A stretch of DNA of 64,000 nucleotides from positions 60,647,268 through 60,711,267 of the forward strand of contig CM043944.1 of NCBI GenBank assembly GCA_014529385.2, read 5' to 3'. Shown piece by piece: positions 55,721-64,000 of this stretch; within the stretch, counting starts at the first letter, position 1, and each line of letters begins with the position of its first letter. Both the position numbers and the translations under genes were made by a program. The notes beneath the pieces were generated by a model. The model had not been told where the DNA came from and searched no databases. It was given only the letters and a program-made list of their open reading frames with translations. The stretch is from Adiantum capillus-veneris (Eukaryota; Streptophyta; Polypodiopsida; Polypodiales; Pteridaceae).

Positions 55721-55805
55721 GCGTTAGATTTAGATTTATGTTAGATTAGATTAAATTTACGTTTATTTTGAGTTTAAGATTAAATTAGATCTAGATTTAT
55801 GTTCG

Positions 55806-56415
55806 ATGGACCATGCGGACCAGCAATTCCATGACATTCTAGCGGTGGTGGTTGTTGTGGCAAGGAGCACTACCTATGCGTTTGAGAGTGCTGTCCTAGC
55901 CATTGCGTCGGAGATGCTGAGGAGTGACCCGAACACTACATCGGGGTTGCCTAGAGGCCTATACGATGAGCATTCACGGGACAGGGTTTCTATAGTTCAC
56001 GGGAGGGACATGCCAAAGGGAAACACGTAACTCATCAATTGTATGTCCAATGAGATCATTATGACCCATGAGGGAAAGCAAATGATGGGCCGCATACGAC
56101 AGTTGTGTAGACAGGTTTTCTCACACACTGTAGTCTATCATGGTCTCTTGGAGGGCTCAAGATAAAGCCTCCAAGGATTATCTTATTTCTTCAAGACATC
56201 AGGAGTTTCCATTTCCCTCTCTGGAGAATACATTTGACGATGCTTGGATGAGGAGACGCATGCGCGACTACATGAAGCATCAGAGGTCAGATGCACAGAT
56301 GCGAGACCTGGCTGGCTTGAAAGAGAGGAGTGGTTCATGGATCGACGTGTGGAGAGGTAAACTCTTACATTCAAGTATTTGTATATGTGAGGCCCATTCA
56401 CATCTACGTAGCTAG
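55806..56415 (+). pseudogene. CACTA TNPA/ORF2-like fragment
   Basis: Broken frames: 55806-56030, then GKQMMGRIRQLCRQVFSH (to 56163), then FPSLENTFDDAWMRRRMRDY and MKHQRSDAQ (56140-56415). These align with residues ~200-300 of the second gene of the other CACTA (KVISRMRGLCSQLFRHY, MREYCKHKRSEVQ). This assigns the surrounding DNA to the CACTA. Confidence 0.75.
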
Positions 56416-56815
56416 TAGCCCCATTGGTATGTCTTTTACCCTTCAATGGAGCGAATCACCACATGTTAAATTAGGTTAGATTTAAGATTAGATTTTGGAT
56501 TGAGTTTCTATATAAGATTTTACCTTCAAGATTACGGTAAAAAAATTAGAGTTAGACGAGCAGTGAAAAGATCTACTGTGAAAAGATGTCAAGATGCTAT
56601 GAAATGCTATAGCTAGAGAAGAGGCAAAGGGGTTTTGTCCACTACATGCACTATCATGTAGACGTGGGTGTGTAGATTTCTTGTACCCACAAATATAGGC
56701 ATTGACCAATAAAGACGAGATTATAACCCGGTGGTTCTGATCTCCTTGCACCTCTAGCCCAAGGTGTGCGGGGACTGGACATGACTAGAGGATGTGAGGT
56801 AGTTTACAATGTGAA

Positions 56816-56894
<79 letters not shown>

Positions 56895-57120
56895 CAAAGA
56901 ATGCCAATAGAAGATTAAATTTGTTGTCCAGGTTATAAGGTTTTTACCCTCATTATGAGTAGTGACCAGGATGTGGGGCCATCCACCCAAAACACCTATC
57001 TCTCAATGAGGATCTTATGTCTTGTAATCAATGCAAGCATGATGTGCGACGAACAAGACGCGTTTCTTTGCAGCACGTTCACAAATTTGGCGAGTTCGAT
57101 TCATCTATTATAAATCGAGT
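56416..57120. other. Non-coding CACTA interior with (GA)n
   Basis: No supported gene. (GA)n at 56819-56891. The GTTAGATTTAAGATTAG phrase near 56470 resembles the low-complexity flank at 55.7 kb. Confidence 0.5.
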
Positions 57121-57129
57121 TGTTGCCAA

Positions 57130-57920
57130 TTATAACTCGTCGTACTCTGACGCTAGCCAATAGGCAGCAATCTCACCACCTAAGTGGGATGAAAAATTCT
57201 ATGTCACCTCAGGTGTTGGTGATGACTCATTGGGGGCTGTGCTACTCCAAAAGGATAGGACGACATCTTTCATGAGGCCAATCTACTTCTCTAGTCGAAT
57301 GATGACAGCAGGAGAGAAAGGTTTCACCCATGTGGAACACTTAGTCCTAGCTCTTAGATTTGCAACTACAAAGTTTAGGTCATATTTGCTGCCTAAGCAA
57401 TTTGTGATTCTAACCACGGATGAAATATTTCCCTATGTTGTACAACACATGGATGTGTCTGCTAGAATTACTAAATGGCTAGTTCGTCTGCAAGAGTTTG
57501 ACTACACGGTACAGGTAGAAAGCACGACAAGGGCAAGTTTGGGGGGACTCATGACCTACCAAGTCTTTGAAAGGAAGGAGAAGAAATCTAAGGAAGGAGA
57601 AGTCTGATTACCTCCAGTACCACCGATGGTAGAAGGAGCATACTCTCTCTACTTTGATGGAGCCTACAAGCGAGCGTCCGACAAAGCAGCTGCAGGCATA
57701 GTGGTCTTTGATGACAAAGGGACAAAGGTATTTTCGTTGGGCCAACTGTTAGATTCACATTCTAACAATGAAGCTGAGTATGCAGCACTAACCAAGGGTC
57801 TACAATGGTGCGTCTCGCAAGGTATACAACGCCTTAATGTATTTGGGGATGCTCTACTTCTGGTAAGGCAAGTAAATGGAGCATGGACATGCAAGAATCC
57901 TAGTTTAAGGACTCACTTTT
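57130..57920 (+). pseudogene. Captured gypsy double RNase H fragment (Tat-type)
   Basis: First domain: KWDEKFYVTSGVGDDSLGAV, then RPIYFSSRMMTAGEKGFTHV and VILTTDE, a retroviral-type gypsy RNase H. After TGA 57605-57607 a second RNase H begins: YSLYFDGAYKRASDKAAAG, SNNEAEYAAL, NVFGDALLLVRQVNG, with D-E-D intact. Two successive RNase H domains mark the Tat/Ogre group. RT before and IN after are missing; CACTA 3' sequence resumes at ~57920. Confidence 0.82.
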
Positions 57921-58503
57921 GTCATAGCATATGTATCATGAGATGAGGTTTATACGTCTTTTTGAAAACCATGTATATTTTTTCAATAATGACAATGGTG
58001 TTGTAACTATTACATTTGCAATGTTTAACAATCAAGTGATTTTGCCTATGATGTGTACAATTGTCATTGATTTACTTTCATCAGTTTACTTTTATAAGTT
58101 TTGTATCTTTATTCTGCAAACAATATTATGGATGATGGAGTTAATGGTTATATTGTCTTGTGGGTGGCTACTTTGGGTCTATATCTAAGCTTGCACTTTC
58201 TTTCAAAAGTGAAACAATTAATGAAACATTCAATATGGTTGATGGGTGGCAGGGCATTCAATGCCTTGCCACCAAAAAAAAATTCTCTCGGGCGTCGCTA
58301 TGACCATCGCTATATATAAGGTTCTCTAGCGTCGCTATAAACGTCGCTATGAACGTCGCTATATAGCGATGAATATAGCAACGTATATAGTGACCGTTAT
58401 AGCGACGTTCCCGTATCGACGCTCTCAGCGACGCTCTTAGCGACGCCGGGGAGTATAAAAACCGAATGTATTGCGGTCGCTAACAACGTCACAAGTGCAC
58501 ACA
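57921..58503 (+). other. CACTA 3' end region with hairpin and subterminal repeats
   Basis: Homologous to 3121-3676: hairpin 58245-58273, GTCGCTATA repeats 58287-58470 in facing orientations, TATAAAAACC near 58456. ORFs at 57931 and 58101 are chance. Confidence 0.85.
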
Positions 58504-58516
58504 ACCTCTTGTAGTG
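58504..58516 (+). repeat. CACTA 3' terminal inverted repeat
   Basis: ACCTCTTGTAGTG, followed by CAA. Confidence 0.93.
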
Positions 58517-60239
58517 CAATGTGGATCATGGTTGAGTAGGAGGATACTTACAAAACGTTGTTCACTATCCCACAACACCTTAACTCATATAAGCAGCTGC
58601 ATAGCTTAATGATAAATCATCTCAATAGAAATTACATTAAGTGTAAGGGAACTCCACAATCTTAGGATGGTTAATTTCACATGCCATGTAAAGAAGAAAA
58701 AGATCTTTTTGCTTTTAAATAGTCTAATGATATTATCCATGTTGCAAACTGCTTGAGTCTGTGTCCTTTAATATATGTACAAAGAGAACACTTTCAAGGA
58801 AGATTAGAAAAAAGTTTGAATTGTTAACTACATGTCCTAATGAAATAAATATTAACCAACTTCAAATATAGTATTGAAAAAATTATAAATTGAGGGAGGG
58901 ATTGGGAATATATGTTGCACACTAAAAAGGATCGTAAACATCATGCCATGATAAATCACAATCAATAAGAAAGGAACAAGAATGTAAAAGGATCAATAAG
59001 ATCCTGTCACAATTGCTACGTAGATACCTGAGAGATTTTTTTACTATTATTATTTTTAAATTTATTTTTTGGTTCAATTATTGTTTATTTATTATCCTTA
59101 GTTTCCAAGTTAAGCTGGTCCAAGTGTAGAATAGTAGTCTCATTTTTAAAATCTTGTGCATCAGGAATCCTACCTACCCAAAATGTATGGAAGACATGTG
59201 GTGCCTACTGTGAGAATTCCTTTTAGCAAAGAGAAATAATTTGTAGCAGCACCCTTATTAACTATGGTTACCACGTAAAATACCAGAAGGTAGAATCGTA
59301 TGAAGTGCCTTAAAGCCAGATTTTGCGCTAGGAAAAGGCTCATACTAGGATTAGATGTTGGGCTTCTAGCGCCCAGGTCACAGGAAGGCTAAGGTTAAAG
59401 GTCCAAGATCAAAGGGAAAATTGATTATTTACCATATATACCATATGTGCCCTAGAAAATTAACTAACATCTAATAGAAATTTTATTTTTAAGTTTTCAT
59501 GGTTAGACCATCATCTACTATCATGAGCTAATGATAATAGGAGAATGGGACATTAACTATAGACCAAAATTCCCATGAGTGACAAATTAATATTTATTCA
59601 TGTGTTTTACGAGTATCATCAGATGTAGACAATTGAAAACTACAAACAATTGAAAATTGTTGACACTTTGTGTGGAGTACGAAATATTATTTGACTAATG
59701 AGTAGTCTGTGATTTGGTAGCCCAACTAATATATTTTTTGTAGTATCCACAGATTCAAAAAAGTACCATTCAGATTGGTGCTTTGTTTTGAATTTGCAGC
59801 ATGCGTGGCAAGAGACAGAACATGGATTGTGAGTGTATTGGCCATTTTAAAGAAAGTGTGTAAGAGAACCTCCATGAAAAAATCTTGACCATCTTCTTAT
59901 GGGACCAAATGCATACAATTCTTATGGATCGAATACAATGTCTCGGTACAAAAATAGAATGAAGTAAATTGTGAGACTAAACCTAAAAGCCTAAAATCAG
60001 CATCATCGTCATTGTCAATGCCGGAGTATGCTAGGTCGTGGCCGTTGTCAGAGAAAGTATTCCAAAAGTTGTTGAAGAGCGTCGCCGATATCTTCTTCTG
60101 TAAGTAGCCGTACAGGGAGGGGGAAGGTAGAGAGAATAGGAACAATACCACAGTTGAACTGAAACAGCAGATGGAACTTGGTAGAACAACCGAGTCAAGA
60201 CATAAAGGGCGGAGTCTCCTTCTGAGAAGCACTGGCTAT
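58517..60239. other. Right interior of long-TIR element
   Basis: No supported gene. 58517-59030 matches 48490-49000. The minus ORF at 59897-60232 has no recognisable domain and is probably chance. Confidence 0.6.
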
Positions 60240-60655
60240 TGCAAAAGGATAATATATATATTGTACATTTTATTATTCAAGTTCTCTTTTATGAGCTTTG
60301 GACATTTATGTCCGGCCAGCTAGTTTGTACTCAATTGGACCATTCAAGAAATCTATAGATCAAACACGTGCAAGAGGGAAATGGTCACTCTTGCATGGGG
60401 GGAGATTGCACCCAGTGTCTATGTATTCTTCTCTCCTCTCCTCTGTTCTCTCTCGTCATGCTGGCATAGCACTCCACTCTAGGAGGTGCACCTGCACATG
60501 TTCTTTCGCTCTTTCCCGCTCTCTATCTCTCTTTGTTCGTGTTTATCATCGATTATGTGCTCGTGGATGCGTGAAGTATGCAGCTCTATCGTTTTATTGT
60601 CTGTAGTGTGTTATTTTACGTATTTTATAGGCCTTCCGCGCCCCCGTCTGTAGCA
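60240..60655 (-). repeat. Right long terminal inverted repeat
   Basis: Inverse of 29541-29940; ends at TAGCA 60655 next to copia integrase. Confidence 0.85.
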
Positions 60656-61183
60656 TGAGCAAGTGTGTATCTAATCCCTCTTTTTCTACAAAAATTCTTG
60701 AACTCGGTTAATGTGTTCTCTTCTTTGTTATCAATGCACAAAGCCTTCAACTTCTTGCCAGACTGGTTCTCTACCATTTCAAGGAATTTCTCAAAGGTAG
60801 AAAAAATTCACCTTTCTTCTTCAAGAGGTAGACCCACACCTTCCGAGTAGACTAATATATGAATGTTAGGAAATATAAATCCCCCTTAGTGATGTGTGCG
60901 GAATAGGCCCACATATATCACTATGTACTAACTCTAGAGGATTCCCTAACTGTCTATTCAATGGTGAAGTGGTAACCCTAGTTTTCTTTCCATAAATACA
61001 ATGCTCACACAAACTAAAATCAGAATAGTTTAAGACATGCAAGTAGCCCAAACATTGAAGTTGTTTCATGTATTTTTGACTCATGTGACCAAGCCAGCTA
61101 TGCCATAACTCAATAGAAGGTAACTTGACAACACAAATGGAAAGAAGAACAGGATCGGCATTCATTTTTGAGAACCTACACAA
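60656..61183 (-). pseudogene. Ty1/copia GAG-pre-integrase and integrase N-terminal half
   Basis: LWHSWLGHMSQKYMKQLQ with H...H, then CEHCIYGKKTRV (the HHCC finger), and LELVHSDICGPI with the first catalytic Asp. After a break near 60880 the frame gives VFSTFEKFLEMVENQSGKK and LCIDNKEENTLTEFKNF, the second catalytic Asp region as IDN. It stops at 60656 and resumes at 29540. Confidence 0.85.
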
Positions 61184-61204
61184 GTAAGTTCAAAACTTCT
61201 TCAA

Positions 61205-61401
61205 ATCTTCACCATCACAAGGATTCCCTCACTTCATTCAACCATATATCTTACTTCAACCATCCACCTCATTCTACCCATTGTAAATATATCATTAACT
61301 TTTCAGTGATTACTAACACTAACCACTAACCTACTAACACAAAATATCCATTGACCTAACCATAAAAGGCACCTCACCTCAAGACACGTACATACTAAAA
61401 A

Positions 61402-61440
<39 letters not shown>

Positions 61441-63080
61441 CTTCATTAACTCTATAATTTCACCCTATTTGCCATCAATAATGCCTTTTCCTTGAGCCCA
61501 CATCCATGACTCAAGCAGACAAAGAAGGCCCGCAATGTTTTGATATTCATAAAAATCATAATCCTCATTTGTTAGCTTGTAAATTAGGATTTCCAATAAT
61601 CTTAATGAGGGTCTCCAACCTATAAATAGCCCCCCTCTCCTTCTTTTAAATGATCCCCAAGCATCCCAACACTCTATACAACAAGGAGAGATTTAGGTGT
61701 AGTCATCACCTTGTGAGCTTCACACTTGGTCAAGGAGAAGCTTTGATGTTACACATTGCATAGTGAAAGAGTGTGAGTGTCCTATCTCAAACCACTATTG
61801 TACATGCTCTTTCGCTATCAACAATTGAGGTTTTGGTGCTTCAAAGGCATGCTTGGCTTCAAGATCTTTGTCCTTCCACTTGCGTAAAGTTCTTTGGCAA
61901 ATGAAAGGTGACTTGTGTCTTTTAAGTTCTATCATTTGAGCTTGTTTAAAAAAGTGCTTAGTGTGTTTTTGTTGCCAAAGTTGTGTCGATTTTAAGAGGG
62001 TATTGTGGTGAGAGGTCTCCCACACCCCGAAGACAATGGGAGCGTGTGTTGGAAATGTTTAGCATTTACTATGCATTGTGTTAGGTTTTGTACAAGCTTT
62101 ATGGTCGTGTTGTAACAAACCATCTCCATTTGCAAGTCACAAACAAGGTATTATGAAAGTTTCCATTTCTCTCTCTCTTCCCTTTGCTTAGCTCTCTCTT
62201 GCTCCATTTGGTGTTGGTCTTGGTGTGAGATTGCTTGTATGTGTGTTTGTTGCTCCTCTTCTTGGTTGTGACAAAATCTCTCTTGCGTCCTAGTTCGCAT
62301 CCCATAACTAGGTGATCCCCCTTCATTTGTTTAGTTGTGGGTTTGTTGTTTTTGTTTCTTGCTTGTGGTTGCCCCAACCCCAATTGAGTAGCACGGGAGC
62401 CTTGAGGGGTGTTTAGAGGTCGCCTCTCTTGTTACCCGCCCCGGATCGCTCACTAGTAAAACAAAAATGTTTTTTTTAAAAAAAAATTTAAGCTCCTATA
62501 AGAGGGGATGCACACGTTTTTGTAGGGTCTTTTTGACAATTTGGTATTTTCCACTTTTGCTCCACAAAGAGGCGAGAGCCATTGTGTGCTGGCGAGGTGC
62601 GGCTATGGAGCTGTGATGTCTATGCAAAGCCTAAGGGGTTGCCAGGTTATGTGTTGAGATCCTCGAGGAGTGTGTCTTCTTGGAGCTATGTTGTAAATGG
62701 TGTTTTTTGTCATTCAAAGCCATCATTGTTGTGCAATTGTGTTGATTTTCCCTTTTTGTCTCTGCTTGTGTGCGTGTGTTTTTGGGCGTATGTTGACGTG
62801 TGTGCCCCCTCCTCCCCCCCAAAGTCTATTGCAAAGAGAGAGATAGAGAGAGGCTGTGTGTGTGGTGAAGGTAGTGAATCAGGTTGGACAGAATGATTGG
62901 TCAAGTTTGTGGTGTCGTAACATGCACGTGTGCATGTGCATTTGGTCATGTGCAAATGATGGTTTTCTTCTGAGTTGTGTGAGTTTTGAAGGTGAACGCT
63001 AGTGGATTGGGGTGATGTACTGTATATCCTGGGCTATAGAGAGGCATGTTGGTTGTGTTCTGGTTGTGTTTCTCTTTCCA
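61205..63080 (+). repeat. LTR of another family B-like gypsy remnant
   Basis: Left edge approximate. (TC)n at 61405-61437, TATA box 61621-61629, U5 phrase CTCCCGTG-type near 62390-62450 inverse-matching 41.85 kb. Ends near a TTTTGGTGTCCCCCACTAAG sequence at 63083 that matches element D's 50967. Tiny ORFs (62582-62896) are not supported. Confidence 0.6.
61621..61629 (+). promoter_or_regulatory. LTR TATA box
   Basis: CAACCTATAAATAGCCCCCC. Confidence 0.7.
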
Positions 63081-63189
63081 TCTTTTGGTGTCCCCCACTA
63101 AGGAGCCCACTTATGCTCTGACTGAAGTTGAAGCATAGATTTAGCCGATGTTGAAGGTGCGAGATTTGAAGAGCAGGTGTTGCTAAGCA

Positions 63190-63974
63190 TGGCGTGGATA
63201 GGATTCTCGGTTTTCACTAGGGTTGAATATGCGGAGGTATGGCTATAGGATTACGGATTGTTTTAGCTGGAGAGCAGTGTGTCGAGGGAAGACTGTGTGG
63301 TGCGAGTATTCCCACCCCTGGTTCGTGGAAAATCAAAGCTGTGGTTAGATGAATTGCGTGATGAAGAAAAGGCGAATCATAAAGCCTTAGAAGCAGCTTT
63401 TTGAAGCAAGTTTGTTGCAGATGCACAGTTGGACGAAGTGAAGAGAAAGGTTGATTGATTGAATCAAAGTTTTGATGGAGATTTTCAGGCGTTCAAATGG
63501 GAGTTTGAAGCCCTTTGGGGGAAGTTGGTCAAGATAAATGCTATTGAAGAGAAAGGGCAGACAAAGAAGATATTGAAGACACGACATGCGAGACAGAGTT
63601 TTTCAGATGCAATGATGTCAAAGCGGATTGAAGCGATGAGAGTTGAGTAGAAAGGGTGCAAAGGGAAGTACCTGTGCAAGATGAATGGAGGGTCTTGTGG
63701 CTGCAAAGAGATGGCGTTGTTCCCATGCCAAGAATGCCAGTTAGAGCATCTCCAATTCTGCAAGAAGTGAAGACGGTTCTAGATCAAGCAAGAGATGTGT
63801 TGCCAAATTGAGGTATGGATGTTCAGGCTCCTTTAATGAATGCTAGAGAGAAGAGAGTATGGCTTGCAGATGATTGAAGTCAAAGCTATGAAGCTGGAAG
63901 AGATTCATGAGCTTGAGACAGAGGATGAGGTTGAGCGGAGTGATAGTAGCTTTATGGATGCAGATACGAGCTAG
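63190..63974 (+). pseudogene. Decayed gag of the last element
   Basis: Plus-strand frame with several TAG/TGA stops: SKLWLDELRDEEKANHKALE, then FKWEFEALWGKLVKINAIEE, resembling the capsid of element D (LREGAKLWYQTL ... KFSNLWEIW). It runs to the window edge in an acidic region (HELETEDEVERSDSS). Confidence 0.55.
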
Positions 63975-64000
63975 GAAACAGAGTTTTCCCGATCAAGGTA

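Larger units (their letters stand above)
34513..58516 (+). mobile_element. 24-kb CACTA element with nested retrotransposons
   Basis: Starts CACTACAAGAGGT (34513) and ends ACCTCTTGTAGTG (58516). Both flanks are CAA (34510-34512 and 58517-58519), the 3-bp duplication expected. The flanks join into the sequence seen uninterrupted at ~48480-48500 in the other TIR-element copy. About 20 kb of the interior (35574-55720) is a gypsy insertion. The CACTA's own sequence includes decayed TNPA-like coding at 55.8-56.4 kb and the 3' subterminal cluster. No TNP2 transposase remains. Confidence 0.9.
29541..60655. mobile_element. Long-TIR DNA element (~3.2 kb) expanded to 31 kb by nested insertions
   Basis: Its ends, TGCTATAGATGGGGGC at 29541 and the reverse complement TGCTACAGACGGGGGC at 60655, begin inverted repeats of about 400 bp. 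Removing the gag-only LTR element and the CACTA leaves about 3.2 kb without a transposase, so it is non-autonomous. Both flanks are the same copia integrase, proving insertion there; about five codons are missing at the junction and no clean target duplication is visible. Long TIRs suggest a Mutator-like element, but the superfamily is not established. A partial second copy begins at 47319. Confidence 0.8.

Noticed and set aside
59897-60232. 111-codon minus-strand ORF in the long-TIR element as a transposase
   Set aside because: No DDE-type motif or known domain; composition fits chance.
62582-62955. 104-codon plus ORF and overlapping minus ORFs
   Set aside because: They lie in LTR U5/leader sequence with no domain; the family B copy on the minus strand at 41.8-42 kb does not preserve them.
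17335-63080. The LTRs at 17.4 kb and 61.2 kb as the two ends of one element
   Set aside because: They share U3 sequence but differ in U5, and both are followed, not enclosed, by gag in the same orientation; they are separate elements of related families.
1-64000. Any host protein-coding gene
   Set aside because: Every recognisable coding stretch belongs to a transposable element; none shows a plant cellular domain.

Overview
This window is plant nuclear DNA made almost entirely of nested, mostly broken transposable elements. I see no host gene, tRNA gene or rRNA gene. The plant assignment rests on CACTA transposase domains (DUF4218/DUF4216), Ty3/gypsy and Ty1/copia polyproteins, tRNA-Trp, tRNA-Asp and initiator-Met primer sites, and GT-AG introns. 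The intergenic DNA is AT-rich with many dinucleotide repeats, which fits a large TE-rich plant genome. I cannot name the species; the odd gypsy lineage (DHG protease, unusual RT/IN) makes a non-flowering plant plausible but not proven.

Layout. 1-3689: 3' part of a CACTA transposon with the end of a TNP2-like transposase gene and a complete three-exon second gene. It sits in the 3' LTR of a minus-strand gypsy element ('family 1', 3690-11873) that keeps gag-PR-RT-RH-IN and a 2.1-kb 5' LTR. 11874-17334: plus-strand gypsy remnant (LTR, tRNA-Asp primer site, palindrome-bearing leader, decayed gag). 17335-28292: a second plus-strand gypsy remnant whose U5/leader is a 289-bp-period array of palindromes, followed by gag and protease. 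Its protease is split by a small non-coding LTR element (23175-27637) carrying a ~90-bp satellite.

28936-61183: a minus-strand Ty1/copia element is split inside its integrase by a long-terminal-inverted-repeat DNA element (29541-60655). That element was invaded by a gag-only LTR retrotransposon (30169-34046) and by a 24-kb CACTA element (34513-58516, 3-bp duplication CAA). The CACTA contains a second, 20-kb copy of gypsy family 1 (35574-55720). That copy holds a fragment of gypsy family B (41844-46056), a second partial copy of the long-TIR element (47319 on) and a plus-strand gypsy element 'D' (50.3-55.4 kb). 61.2-64.0 kb is another family B-like LTR plus decayed gag.

Two unexplained systems recur. 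First, a 72-codon ORF of unknown function lies just upstream of gag in three different retroelement families (10156-10374 -, 32978-33196 -, 52059-52253 +) and is alignable without gaps. In family 1 it is followed by a tandem relative whose ATG overlaps its stop (ATGA). Second, the leaders of two plus-strand gypsy remnants carry periodic near-perfect 22-24-bp palindromes whose sequence changes while pairing is kept. The gag-only element and element D also share a 3' tail (FDPGG motif plus an identical 14-nt hairpin) where pol would be expected.
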